Below are positions 1 through 10,668 of a stretch of 64,000 nucleotides of DNA, piece by piece (position 1 is the stretch's first letter; every line of letters begins with the position of its first letter). The stretch is taken from contig VSDK01012581.1 in assembly GCA_009767595.1 (NCBI GenBank), positions 26,709 through 90,708 of the forward strand. Direction: 5' to 3'. The notes beneath the pieces were generated by a model. The model did no database searches. It was not told the DNA's origin and saw nothing but the letters and a program-made list of their open reading frames with translations. Source of the DNA: Symbiodinium kawagutii (lineage: Eukaryota > Sar > Dinophyceae > Suessiales > Symbiodiniaceae). Made by a program: the position numbers and the translations under genes.

Positions 1-244
1 AGATCGCAGCGAGTGCCCAGCTTGAGGGAAAGACCCTGCCGGTGGATGCAAATTGTGGGTATTCCGAGCTCCTTCATTGCTGCACTCAACGCTCCCAGTA
101 GTTTTGGTTGGCAACTCGATCAGTGCACGAAAAGGATATGTTAAGGCAACAGTTGCTGTTAGGCACTCCAGGTGAGTAAATGATATACCTCTTGAAAGTA
201 AGAATGAAATACTGTATCAAGGATATCTAGAATGAAATGGGCAA
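1..244. other. No recognisable feature
   Basis: I see no supported gene, inverted repeat or tandem repeat here. The stretch has mixed composition and is not dominated by the ACCATCA words found elsewhere. Confidence 0.4.
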
Positions 245-339
245 CTGGTTGGTGGTTTCAACCCAATGAAAAAATATTAGACAACCAACAATTTGTTAAT
301 CACCAGGGAAAATAACACATGTGTAAAGCCACCCACCAG
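245..339 (+). mobile_element. Family B inverted-repeat element, short form
   Basis: Begins CTGGTTGGTGGTTTCAACCC and ends with the imperfect complement ACCCACCAG. The interior has the family's ACAACCAACAATTTGTTAAT and CAGGGAAAATAA blocks. It is about 95 bp and has no coding capacity, so it would be a non-autonomous element. Other copies lie at 22.6, 30.4, 36.2, 38.6, 43.6, 46.7, 47.2, 53.6 and 58.7 kb. Confidence 0.7.
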
Positions 340-821
340 GTAAATAATGTACATCTTGTAGCAAAGAAATATAGAAAGACTGTATCTACCTTGCAAACGA
401 GTCGGAATCCATCCCACGGTCTGAGAATCGCACCTTCGTTACGTGCCGTGCCTAACCACCGACTATTCAAAGCAACCACGGCCATGAAGAGTTTGTTGGT
501 TGCCATGACCCATGCATTTAGCATCATGTTCTATCATGTTCAATGAGTAAATCCAGCAGGCAGTATGTTTCTCCATCACTTAACGACTATTGACTTCGAT
601 TCTCCGCGATCTTTGTTGACGAGCATTCGAAGTTACTCTCATGATACACCACTTTGCCATCAACACTTTGCTATCAAAGGGGTTTGTGATTGTCCATCAT
701 TTTGCCAATATTAACCACCAGTCAACTATCTATTAATCATCATCTAATCACCCTTTAACCATCGTTTAACAGTCAGTCAACCATCAATCAATCATCAGCC
801 AACCATCAACCAATCAGTATT
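340..821. other. Non-coding stretch ending in ACCATCA-type words
   Basis: Two overlapping short frames on opposite str. at 300-546 lack convincing codon bias, and I do not call them. From about 700 the sequence becomes the degenerate background of repeated ACCATCAATCAACC words. Confidence 0.4.
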
Positions 822-925
822 TGGTGGTTTCTTAAAAACAGGGGTACCCGCAAAATCGTCCACTTCTGATCATCTGTAGTAATAAACCATACATTTTGGG
901 GGTCCCCAATTTTCAGAAACCTCCA
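822..925 (+). mobile_element. Family A inverted-repeat element
   Basis: Starts TGGTGGTTTCTTAAAAACAG and ends TTTTCAGAAACCTCCA, an imperfect complement. The interior keeps the GGGGTACCC, TAGTAATAAACCAT and GGGGGTCCCC blocks seen in the other copies. It is a diverged copy of about 104 bp. Confidence 0.75.
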
Positions 926-1082
926 ATTTGAACATCAAAATTGGTTTCTTAATCATCAAATGTCAGCCAGCAATCACTCATCAAATGGTTAAAAAAGCAA
1001 TCAACCATCAATTGACCATCAATCAACCATCCATTAATCATCATTTAAACCATCGTTTAACCGTCAATCAACCATCAACCTT

Positions 1083-1240
1083 CGGTTTAATTCCATGGGT
1101 TTCATCCGCTTGCGATCTGGCGCTTCTCAATTTTTCCGCCCAGAAACTTGTGTGCCAAAAACTCCTCTTGGATAATGCATGCCGTATCGGCATCATAAGT
1201 CACCTGCGATTTGAGAATGATCAAAGCTGGCGCATGATTC
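1083..1240 (+). CDS. Coding-like segment, unidentified
   Basis: After ACCATCA background, about 50 codons stay open on the plus strand with a mixed, protein-like composition (for example FGLIPWVSSACDLALLNFSA). The minus strand hits a stop in the equivalent frame. I do not recognise the product and see no clean splice border. The following sequence turns to TTCATGGTTAAG-type words, the flank pattern seen at other exon islands. It could be an exon or an old gene fragment. Confidence 0.3.
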
Positions 1241-1559
1241 ATATGATCAACAGAGGCCAATGATCAACAAAGGTTCATGGTTAAGAATGATTCAGGATCA
1301 AAATGATCAGTCGATGGACAAAAATGGCCGAAAAATTGTCCACCGTCGTTGATTAGAAATATTTGATAATAGCTGTTAAATATTGTAATTGCACTGCTGT
1401 TTAGTACTGGTTTAACAACGTTTAAGCATAGTTCCTTTGAATGGATCACAGCGATGGATGGCAGTGAAAAATGGGCTGGTGAATTTCAGTTGCAACAGTA
1501 CCCGCAAATCGGTTTCAAGCTCTTGGGATGATGGTTACAAGCTCTTGTCGTTGAGGTTG

Positions 1560-1591
<32 letters not shown>

Positions 1592-2496
1592 GGTGTTGCT
1601 ACTGTTTGTTGTGGCTGATGGTCATCATCCCAGTATTTCCATTCAAAAACATTGATGCACATGGGCTGAACCCATCATCAAGCAGAAACGCCCGTCATGA
1701 ACCGTCATCAACCGTCATCATCAAACAAAAGCCGTCAGTAAACATCTTCCATCAGCAGCAACCATCCTCAACCATCAGTAGCCGTAGCATCATGCAATCT
1801 TTTGCTATAATGAACAATGATATCAACTATTGTTGCATATATTTGCATATCCACATATAACGATTGATCATCACACGCCATGGTCAATGAATATCAACCA
1901 ATTATGTAATCATCAATATCGATCAAAAACCATGCAAACATGAACACATATCGACTATGGTTTCTAATCATTATCATCGATGGCTATCAACCATCAGTAG
2001 CCATGCCCAGTAACGGATACATTGCTAACAACCATAGTCAAGCATCAGTTGACCTTTGATCAACCAGCAGTTGATGATACTATAGACTATAGGTGTATAT
2101 GCAATTTTCTTTTATATCATCAGCAAAACTATTGACAACTATACGGGCTTCTCCTCCAAAAATGGCGTACACCCAAACTGGTAGCTTTCCTATCAATAAT
2201 TGTTATCATTGGATGGTTTGCAGGTACCAGCGTTTAAAGACAAACCAATATGAGTGGATCACAGTGCTTGTTCACCATTGTTGTTTCTATGATTGTTTGT
2301 TTTTCATCCCAAACAAAATGATGGTGAATATTGACCCACAACTGACTGGTACACCACGATTTGTCAACTACTTTCATCAATTGACCATATGATAGAAATT
2401 TACATCATCAATAATCATGAATTGATTTCATCATTGACCAACCTTACTAGCAATAATTAACAGTATTACCATACCACAAACAATATGAATAGTCAT
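1241..2496. other. Repeat background, no gene supported
   Basis: Mostly degenerate ACCATCA/TGATGGT words, with a GTT/GGT microsatellite at 1552-1599. Short open frames here are made of these words and I do not call them. Confidence 0.45.
1552..1599 (+). repeat. GTT/GGT microsatellite
   Basis: A run of GTTGTTGTT passes into GGTGGTGGT and back to GTTG over about 48 bp. The poly-Leu/Val frame across it is a by-product of the repeat. Confidence 0.85.
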
Positions 2497-2617
2497 TACC
2501 CTCTGGTGAACTAACATGGCAATGGAACATCCACCATTTTGGCAATGGAAAACCCTGGGAAAGCATCCATTGAAAGGGTTGATTTTCCAGCCAGCCATGT
2601 TAGCTCACCAGAGGGTA
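2497..2617 (+). mobile_element. Family D inverted-repeat element, best copy
   Basis: The first 24 bases starting TACCCTCTGGTGAACTAACA match the complement of the last 24 at 23 positions. An inner block GGCAATGGAAAACCCTGGGA precedes TTTTCCAGCCAGCCATG. It is about 121 bp with no coding capacity. Diverged copies lie at 16.6, 17.1, 20.2 and 24.7 kb. Confidence 0.85.
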
Positions 2618-2849
2618 ATCGACCCTACTACCATTGTGAATATGAATAGTCCTTGATTTATGATCAACAATCCAACTAAACAATTTCGAATTAACCTATT
2701 GAAAACCTTACTAAATCTACTATAAACATCTAAAAACATAAAAATTGAATAGTCATCAGTTGACTAAACCATTCATCAACCTTACTAACATTAATCACCC
2801 CTATAAACATACTCTAGACCTCTATGAACCATCTGAGTAGTCATTCATG

Positions 2850-2968
2850 TTGCGCCTCCCATCCCCTACTGGCGCCATGCGGGTCACCGGACTTGTGAAC
2901 CCCTGCCTCTCGGGGCCATCCCTTCTCGCAGTGAAGCCAGCAACGTGACATCCAACGTGCGGAGTCGC
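2850..2968 (-). CDS. Putative exon, unidentified
   Basis: A GC-rich island in A+T-rich surroundings. On the minus strand it follows GTGTAG, a possible acceptor, and stays open for about 39 codons (starting DSARWMSRCWLHCEKGW). No standard GT donor follows, so the 3' end is unclear. The plus strand is also open for 40 codons, so strand is uncertain. The product is not recognised. Confidence 0.3.
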
Positions 2969-3040
2969 CTACACAGATCAACCACCGGTTGGGAACATCA
3001 AACTGGGTGGTTGAGCAATCATGATCATCATAGATTTATA

Positions 3041-3142
3041 TGGCGGTTTCTCAAAATAGGAGGCCCAAAAAATGATTGGTTTATTACTACAAATGACTAT
3101 TAATGGATGATTCAGGGGTACCCCTATTTTGAGAAATCATCA
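3041..3142 (-). mobile_element. Family A inverted-repeat element, reverse orientation
   Basis: TGGCGGTTTCTCAAAATAGG at the left pairs with CCCCTATTTTGAGAAATCAT at the right. The inner order (GGTTTATTACTA, then GGATGATT) is the reverse of the majority copies. A lone half-end of the same family lies at 3219-3240. Confidence 0.8.
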
Positions 3143-4330
3143 TATGTGATCTGTAGGGAATGATTATGAAAAAAAAGTAGTGTGATGATCTATCTATGAT
3201 TATGTGAGTATGATCTATATGGTAGTTTCTCACATCAAGGATCACATCTGGTTGGTAACCATCTATGAGCACATCACACTGGTTAATCAAATTGGGTGAT
3301 AGGATCAAACAACCAGCAGGTGAACAACAACCTGATGATCTATATGCCATCTATCTTGAAGTAAGGATAGGGGATAATGATCAAATTATCTATCTATTTA
3401 TGCCATCCGGGTGGTAAAGTGATGGTTCTAATAGTCAATGATAGGGGATAATAACCAACAATAATGATGATTTAAAAAGTGATGAGTATAGTAGTGGCTA
3501 CAGGATGTTTCTCAAATCACGGGGTGCCCCCATTCCATCCAGTTTACTCGTCAGTGATAAATCGAGCAAAACTTTGGGGGTACCTTTATGGTTTAGTTGA
3601 TCCAAGTAAATAGCAATTTGGATCTAGTCGTGAATGACTATAGTAATGACTATAGCCAGCAAATGACGAGAAATGACATACAGTGTCAATCTGGTTGGTG
3701 GTTGTAGGCTCCAAATATGAGAGAACCACGTGGCAAGTATTTATCAATGACATCATCTAGAGTATGGATGCATGAAACCACAGAATCAAACAAATAGATT
3801 GGTGACTAATCATTTTTGTTAATGACTATTAACCAGTTCAAGTTAATATGGAATAAATATGATTAGATGCAATATGGTACGGTCAAAAGTGGTTAGTGAT
3901 GAATGATGTGAAAAAATCTGGGTCTTTATTAAACCTTCGTTCTTGTCTCGTTCATTGAGCACCATCCATGTAGGTTACCCATCTACTTGTGAAACGATCG
4001 TTCCCTAGCAAGCGATCACGGATTAGCCATGATGGTTTCGTTGGCGCTGTTGGTTGTTGACATTTCCAATCAACTCTCATGCGCAGGGGGCCGCCATTGC
4101 CCGGTCTTAGCACCTAAAGCGATCATGAAAAAACTGATTTTGGGTTGAAACAAACCCTGACGCTGCTGGTGTGTACATCCCCTGGTGCTAGGCAAAACCC
4201 TCTTGCTGCGCAATATGTACTAATGCGGGCCTATCTGCACGCATCAATTTCGCGTTGTCGTCATGCTCCCTAGTTGTTGAACTGCAGCACTTGCATTGAC
4301 CAACATGAAGTCATAGAAATCCAAAAAAGA
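3143..4330. other. Repeat background, no gene supported
   Basis: Degenerate TGATGGT/TGATCTAT words dominate to about 3500, followed by mixed sequence. It includes a half copy of family A and one degraded copy (next entry). I see no coding segment. Confidence 0.4.
3503..3591 (+). mobile_element. Family A element, degraded
   Basis: Has the left end GGATGTTTCTCAAATCACGG and the inner ACTTTGGGGGTACC block, but the right inverted end is lost. Confidence 0.5.
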
Positions 4331-4391
4331 AATATGCCGAAATTGAATTCGATGTGTCGCCTGTCACCCGCCGCCAGTCACAGCCCCAAAC

Positions 4392-5138
4392 ATGTCCTGT
4401 TCACGGCGCCGGCCACCCTGGAAGCCGCTTAAGCCAAGTCTCCTCGAGAAGCCAAGGCATTTGCCTTGCAATAATCGTAAAGACCTCGGCTTTGCAGCTG
4501 GGGGGGCGCCAACGGCGCGGGGGGGCGTGCTGGAACCTGCAAGCTACGCAGCCGAAAAACGCCAATCCTGGTGCCATTTGCGAGGGCAGCCGTGTTCGTG
4601 GCAGCGGCTAGTCGTGCGGGAACAAGTCCTGTGCCCCCTCGGGTCCTGTGTGAACCTGCAAGTCTCCGCAAATCTGCCCTGACAGCATTGCAGCCTTGCA
4701 CACGGAGACGAAAACCCGATTCAAAAGTCTGTTGTTGTGCAGTGCGCTACAAGTGCAGTGCGCTGCAATATCGCAAGCCAACATCACGTCCATATGAAAA
4801 AGTCCAATGAATCAGCCTTGTGGATTTTGAACTCTCTGGGTGCACGCATGTCCTTGCAAGACATCAATAAACATATCTTAACAACACGTCTGGCACAGCA
4901 GAGTGAATTGCAGAACATGTCGTTGATCCAGGGTCCTGTTTCACGTGGATACACTGACATCTCGTGGTTCATGGTTGTATCTATCCGTGCTATTGTGATC
5001 TCAGTCTCAGGGACTTCTCTCTTCGTTACGCCTCTGGAAACTGACAACTTGACTGTCCCAGTTGGGATGACCAGTTTCTGCACAGGGATAGCCTTTTGGA
5101 GTCTTGGATTTTTGAGACGGATTTTTCATTGGCGTTAA
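4392..5138 (+). pseudogene. Coding-like block with one internal TGA
   Basis: One plus-strand frame runs about 248 codons and is broken only by a TGA at 4680-4682. The first third is GC-rich. The last 115 codons (from MKKSNESALWILNSLGARM to a terminal FLRRIFHWR) look like ordinary protein, with a hydrophobic stretch near FMVVSIRAIVISVSGTSLFV that could be a membrane segment. The minus strand is also open for 99 codons at 4784-5083, so strand is not certain. The surrounding 4.3-6.0 kb is largely free of the background repeats, which suggests a distinct inserted or retained gene fragment. I do not recognise the family. The TGA could also mark an intron I did not resolve. Confidence 0.35.
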
Positions 5139-5185
5139 CTTTCATTGGCCTTTTAAGAATCTAAATAACTATCTAGAAAAAAACG

Positions 5186-5506
5186 TTGGCCTTGAACTCT
5201 GCCAAGTTGATTTGTCCGGTGGACACATGGTTTACTCATGTTGTGCAAGTGCCAAGCACCTTTCTAGTTGAGTTTTACACAGGGCGCGTCGCAGCGAGGA
5301 AGGCTGCGCCGGTGAAGAACTCGAAAGGTGGCACAACGCTTCGAAGACAAAGAATTTACGCGCTTATATGTTGTCCAATCAAATCTAAAGAACAATTTGT
5401 TGGAACAAAACATCCACAGCAAAGCACAGGACATAACGTTGGGTGGAAAAAGTGGGGAAAACTATACATTTTGGATGTGCTGACAGGAATTGATCCTCAC
5501 TTGTGA
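5186..5506 (+). CDS. Coding-like open frame, about 106 codons, unidentified
   Basis: Open on the plus strand with balanced composition, including a basic segment (GRVAARKAAPVKNSKGG) and several Cys and Trp. It lies 47 bp after the preceding coding-like block in a different frame, so the two could be exons or frame-shifted parts of one gene. No ATG defines a start; the frame begins inside the open stretch. The product is not recognised. Confidence 0.3.
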   Translation: MALNSAKLICPVDTWFTHVVQVPSTFLVEFYTGRVAARKAAPVKNSKGGTTLRRQRIYALICCPIKSKEQFVGTKHPQQSTGHNVGWKKWGKLYILDVLTGIDPHL

Positions 5507-5750
5507 TGCCCCTGCACCAGGGACACTGCCGGGGTAACCGGGCACCCCCCAATTCTTTCCCAAGAAATCATGTGCTTTGTTTCAGATTGCCAAAATGGAC
5601 AAAACATGACAAAACCAATTAAGCCAACAACGTGGCGAGCAACTACTTGCTTGGTATAGATCCTTCATGCCACATCCTGCTATTCGTTGACGTATAAGTA
5701 CTGAGTCATCAAAGTTCAACAGTTGAACATCGTTGTCATGGAAACGCTAA

Positions 5751-5963
5751 ATGGACCTTCATGGCACTTTCAAGGTGCTATCGTGTGGAGAATGGAAAGC
5801 TATCCCAGCACTAGGGACTCACAAGTCCGCGGGTTTCCTTCCGTCAAGGATTAAGCTGCCTGAGAAACTGGCGTTTTTTGGAACTGTTTATAATCTCGGC
5901 TTCCTAACCAAGGATAAGCTATATTGTAGGTACATCAATCAAGAAGTAGCTAGTGGTGGATGA
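5751..5963 (+). CDS. Coding-like open frame, about 70 codons, unidentified
   Basis: Plus-strand frame starting ATGGACCTTCATGGC (MDLHGTFKVLSCGEW) and ending at TGA after a Gly-rich end. Composition is protein-like, but it is short and has no second line of support. It belongs to the same non-repetitive block as the two entries before it. Confidence 0.22.
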   Translation: MDLHGTFKVLSCGEWKAIPALGTHKSAGFLPSRIKLPEKLAFFGTVYNLGFLTKDKLYCRYINQEVASGG

Positions 5964-6069
5964 GCAGGAACTATTCATGATATTCAAGTGCGCTTCTCCA
6001 AGAATGGCATACCCAAAAAAATCGGTCGATTCCATATGAGTAATCGTTGTGAACTGCTGGAAGATTCCC

Positions 6070-6180
6070 TACAAGATGGACCCCCAACCACTTATAAGTT
6101 GGCTTAACCCCTATAACTGGAGTTAACCCTAGTTAGGTCAGTTATAAACCAACTTATAAGTGGTTGGGGCCCACTTTGTA
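6070..6180 (+). mobile_element. Element E: long near-perfect palindrome
   Basis: CAACCACTTATAAGTTGG at 6085-6102 is exactly matched by its complement CCAACTTATAAGTGGTTG at 6149-6166. The pairing continues outward with a few mismatches (GGACCCC against GGGGCCC). An inner CTATAACTG pairs with CAGTTATA. The total is about 111 bp; it would extrude as a hairpin and resembles a MITE. Only one copy is in this window. Confidence 0.75.
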
Positions 6181-6359
6181 CTAAGACTGGTTCTCATTGG
6201 ATGGTGCTTTAGGTACCACCATGGCGAGCTGGGTATTGGAAAGATTCTTCTAGCTCGCCAGGCCAAAATGATGGTGAAAATGACTGGTTCTGGATCTGGT
6301 TCGCGAGCCTGCGCTGGGTACTGGATCAAGGAATGATAAATGATACATGCAAATACATG

Positions 6360-6466
6360 GGTATGGGTCAATATCAACCATCAATATTAAGCAACAATAA
6401 TAGGGAAAACAATGGTTAATGATGGGAACCAGGGGCACTAAGGGTTTTGACTGACCCATAGCCACA
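6360..6466 (+). mobile_element. Family C inverted-repeat element
   Basis: Left end TATGGGTCAATATCAACC and right end TTTTGACTGACCCATAGCCA are complementary. The interior has the family block TAGGGAAAACAATGGTTAAT followed by GGGAACCAGGGGC. Confidence 0.75.
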
Positions 6467-9175
6467 TGAATGCATACAAACACATAGAGAATCATATATG
6501 CAATATACATACAGGATCAACTATGAAATATACCTATAGATCTTACAATACAATATATGCATACTAAGGAAAATGTATTTGTGCAAAATAGAGATACATC
6601 CAACAAGAAGCGGTATGCTGTGACACATATATGTCAAAATATATGTGCCGAAGTGGAGGAGCGCAACCAAAACAAGTCATCGGTTGTGGTTTCAACCACT
6701 GCAGTTGCGATACAAAGATGTTGAGGACATAGTCATGTACTAGTTTCCATTGGTCAGTCTTAGTACAAACAAATTCCCTCTCATCATGGTGCCAAAGCGA
6801 CTAAGACCGTTGCCACAACATTGGTTGGTTGAGAAACAATGGGAAATCCATATTAATAAAGCATAGTGATAAACCAAAGTATCGTAATATACTATGACCC
6901 TTCAATGTTCCAATGGTAAGTAAGAATGGAAAACCTTGCCCCCTCTCCCAGATTTCATGATAGATGGCTGGAGACTTACCATCTCATGGTCTTATCATGA
7001 TGGATCTCCCGCTGCCATGGGCAGTGATAGCCCTCGATATACATATGCACAGCATGCACATGTGTATATGCAAAAAAATACATGTGCAAAGTAAAGCCTA
7101 TACAAATGACTAGTAGTGCATGTGTTTATGTTTGTACGATTATCTATTATGTATGATGTATGTGTGTTTTTTAGACGCATAAGCATACATAAATACACCA
7201 GGCAAACTTCAATCAACGAAGCCACACTGACAATTTGTGTTTGAGGTGCTTGAAGGTGGTCGATTGGTGTACAGAGTCTACTATGAACCTGGAATTGTTA
7301 ACCATCATTCCTAGCCAGTACTATCAGCCATCATTAGGATTCATCTAACAACCAGGTAAACATCTATTGATGAGCAAATAACCACCAATTATTGACGATC
7401 ACTAAACACCAATTTGTACGACTCAACCCGGTCTTCTACGACTGAACCCAGGCACCCAGTAGCGATCAATCAGCCATCAATTAATCAACGCCAGCAAATA
7501 TTAGCGTCATGACTATCGACCGTGAGTATCAACATCCACAATAGCTATTTGAATCATATCATGCCTATAAACTATCAAGATGTCAACCCTTTCTCTATGA
7601 CACCTATTTGATTGAGCGTCATTGCTAACTGCCTTCTCAGCATGACTATCAACCATCACTGATCACTTTTCACAATGGACCATGACTATCAGCCATCTGC
7701 ATCAAGCATCATGGTCAACGTCAATCAAAAACCTTGTTGTGGATTGGTGACAAGAAGGGAGGTACTGGCAATGATTTCCCGACAGAACCATGGCACCCTC
7801 CGAAAGAAATCAGTTGTTTATTTAGCCTCATCTAGTAATAGCATCAATGACTTGTCGCCAGCCGATTCACAACTGATTCTATGCAATCATGAAACATATC
7901 TTAACTACTGGTTGGGCATTGTTGGTTATTGCTGGTGATCCTACATCATGAAAACATATGATCAACCGCTGCTGAATCTGTACTGACCAATATCTGCAAA
8001 TTCTAGCCAAGATTGGCCCATTGTTATCCAAGTGAAAGAATCTTGAACCTTCATGAAACATCAGTGACCATCCTCAGTCAGCATGAGCCATCCTTGACCA
8101 TCATTAATTGCCGTTCACCATCATTAAGCCCCCAAAAAACATATCCAACCATCATGACACATTCTTAACTTTTATGAACCATCATTGGCCATTGTGATCA
8201 TCAACCATCATTGACCATCAATAGCCATTGTGAGCCACGATGCACCCTCACTGAGCTTCATCAAGCGTTGTTGATCATCATTAAGCATGGATATTGATTA
8301 ACCATAATTACTCTTGATTGACTAGCGCAAACAACTCTTAACCATCATGAACCATCATTACTCAATAATTATCAGTACTCATTATTCATTAACCATCAGT
8401 ACTCATTACTCATTGACCATCATTAACCAATCACAATCATTAATCGTAGCCATTCATTGCCGTCTGCTTCGCTGCCCTTGAACCTTGGCTTACAATCTCC
8501 ACCAGTGGCTGGCTAAACAATTGATTGTGTTTGGAAATCAAAGGTTCCTCAGCGGTCAATCCATGGATGGTAGGTTAACAATGGACCAACGCTTTAATCA
8601 CATGATGAACGTGGATTATCATTAACTTACATATGCGAAATTCATGAGCAACCATGGATTAGTGATTAATTCATCCATAGCTACTCAGTGGTTAGTGAAC
8701 GGACAGATCATGAATCACTATGCATCAGCGGTTTATGAACACATAGTAGCCAGGTCAAACGATAAAGCGATGAATGGTCAATAACGGTTTCCATTGTTTG
8801 TACATTTGGGAAAATATACAATGTCAATCAAACCACCAACCCGTGGTGATTTCTAGTCATCATTCACCATGAATTACCATCGAGAACCCACACTAACCAT
8901 GAGATCAAATGAACTATCAACTGACCATCCGTACTCACTATCAACGACTGGATGGTGGGCAAGACCTCTTGCCAGCCCACAAATATGAGTCAATGAACCA
9001 GCCCCAAAACAGGGGAAAATAAGACATGTCAATCAAACAACGAGCCAGTCAACCATCAATAATCATCATTCAGGATCACAAAACCACCGTCGCCAACCGC
9101 CATCATATACCCATCATTCACCAGCTCATCAACATTTATGAAACATCAAACATGCCGAATCAATCACCATCATCA
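6467..9175. other. Repeat background, no gene supported
   Basis: 6.5-7.3 kb is rich in ATACATATG-type words. 7.4-9.2 kb is dominated by ACCATCATTAACC words in one orientation. An open plus frame at 7675-7938 is partly made of these words and I do not call it. Confidence 0.45.
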
Positions 9176-9249
9176 ACCATCATCAACGACCACTAACCAC
9201 CACTAACCACCACTACCCACCACTAACCACCACTAACCACCAACCACCA
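9176..9249 (+). repeat. ACCACCACTA tandem array
   Basis: Repeats of ACCACCACTA with small changes lead directly into a GC-rich island at 9.25 kb. On the other side of that island the words switch to GATGAGCATGGTAGTAGTG. Confidence 0.8.
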
Positions 9250-9319
9250 CCGCCGGTGGCTGGTTCTTCACCCAACTTCCACATCGCCGGGTCGAGCAGC
9301 TCTCAGAGCACGAGGTCAC

Positions 9320-9372
9320 CTGAGAGCACAGCGGTCGTGCCTGGTGCTATGCTCCGTTCATGGGACCTGCGG
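9320..9372 (-). CDS. Putative short exon
   Basis: On the minus strand ATCAACAG (acceptor-like) precedes about 17 open codons (RRSHERSIAPGTTAVLSG), followed by TCAG|GTGACC, a good donor. The wider island 9250-9380 is also open on the plus strand (PVAGSSPNFHIAGSSSSQST), so strand remains uncertain. Confidence 0.35.
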
Positions 9373-9384
9373 CTGTTGATGAGC

Positions 9385-9530
9385 ATGGTAGTAGTGATAG
9401 TCGGGTCACTTTATTGATAAGTTATGCGAGTAGGGATAGTAATGACTATAAAGTAATGAAATAGTTTATTTTTATGATCCCTACTATAGTCATGGTAGTA
9501 GTGATAGTTGGGTCACTTTATCGATAAGTA
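9385..9530 (+). repeat. Direct repeat, unit about 106 bp
   Basis: CATGGTAGTAGTGATAGTCG at about 9385 recurs as CATGGTAGTAGTGATAGTTG at about 9491. Both continue with GGGTCACTTTAT(T/C)GATAAGT. This is a recent local duplication of the TGATGGT-type flank. Confidence 0.75.
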
Positions 9531-9551
9531 GGTTGGGGTTAATAAAAATAA

Positions 9552-9655
9552 CCTCTTTATTGATAAGTTTTCTTAATTATCCTCTTGATTGATAAGTTTT
9601 ATTAATTGTCCTCTTTATTGATAAGTTTTCTTAATTATCCTCGTTATTGATAAGA
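9552..9655 (+). repeat. 29-bp tandem repeat, about 3.5 copies
   Basis: The unit begins CCTCTTTATTGATAAGTTTT and continues CTTAATTAT. Copies start at 9552, 9581 and 9610, with a partial one at 9639. A dispersed single unit recurs near 9776-9800. Confidence 0.85.
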
Positions 9656-10570
9656 AGGGATAATAAAAATAGGGATCATGACAGGGTTTGTGACCTTATT
9701 ACTGGGACTATTGAAAATAAAATACCTCTTATGGTATCATTATCCCTACTTGTAGGATCTTGCTGGTAGCTTTTTTAATTATCCTCTTTGTTGATAAGTA
9801 GGGATAATAAGAAGGATCATAAACGGGTTTGTGACCTTATTGATGGGACAACATTGTAGTACTGGAAAAAGTAGATGGTGAATGAAGCAAGCATACAATT
9901 GTATCTCATCATCCCATTGGCCACGGTTGTTATGCAAATGTTGATGGAACAATAGTATGATGTAAAAGCTGACCATGGGATAATACGAGGGTGCAAAAAT
10001 CACTTTGCAATAACAGTAGGTAAGACTGGTAATCAACAATGGTAGGGCAATAAATGATAATAATCATGGTTGATAACAATTGTAGGGTAAATCCAACCGT
10101 TGTCGAGGTAGGGTCTGAATAGCAATGGGAATCACAATGTTTTCATCTATTGTTCTGGTAAAAAGCGGGATGCTAGTAATGGTCAGCCAATGATGAAAGG
10201 AAGTTGGCAAAAGTAGCTCTGTTTAGATCGGGTAAATAATATTGCTAGATTCTTGCTTCATAATAAAGGGGTGAAATTTGGGAATCATGGATACCGATGG
10301 GATAGTTTATGGTCCATATTGGAAAATATTGGTGTGAACAATCAATGGTCTTGATAATGACGGTGTTTATAATTCATATTGGTGTAGACAATGCGACTAG
10401 TGATGCTAATGGTTAATGGCTTGATATTGGTCAGAGAATCTCAGAATGTTTAATCTTAGTCAATCTCGTTGCTAGGACTGGCATATGAATTAGCAGCCAG
10501 TTCGTGCTCAGACAAGTCATAATCACGCGAGTTCCATATTAACAGGCCACCATCAACTTACCCATAAATG

Positions 10571-10668
10571 ATGGTTTCTCAAAATAGGGGACCCCCAAAT
10601 CATCCATGATTAACCATGTATAGTAATACACCAGCTATTTTTGGGGCTCCATATTTTGAGAAACCCAT
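10571..10668 (+). mobile_element. Family A inverted-repeat element, well preserved
   Basis: ATGGTTTCTCAAAATAGGGG at the left pairs with CCATATTTTGAGAAACCCAT at the right. The inner AAATCATCCATGATTAACCA and TAGTAATACACCAGC match the family consensus. Confidence 0.9.

Noticed and set aside
2530-2548. CCATTTTGGCAATGG, partly like the spliced leader
   Set aside because: The match stops before TCAAG and the phrase is the inside of a family D element.
4429-4701. 90-codon minus frame in the GC-rich start of the 4.4-5.1 kb block
   Set aside because: Ala/Arg-rich antisense-like composition; the plus frame connects better with the following protein-like segment.
7675-7938. 87-codon plus frame
   Set aside because: Partly composed of background words and without codon bias or borders.
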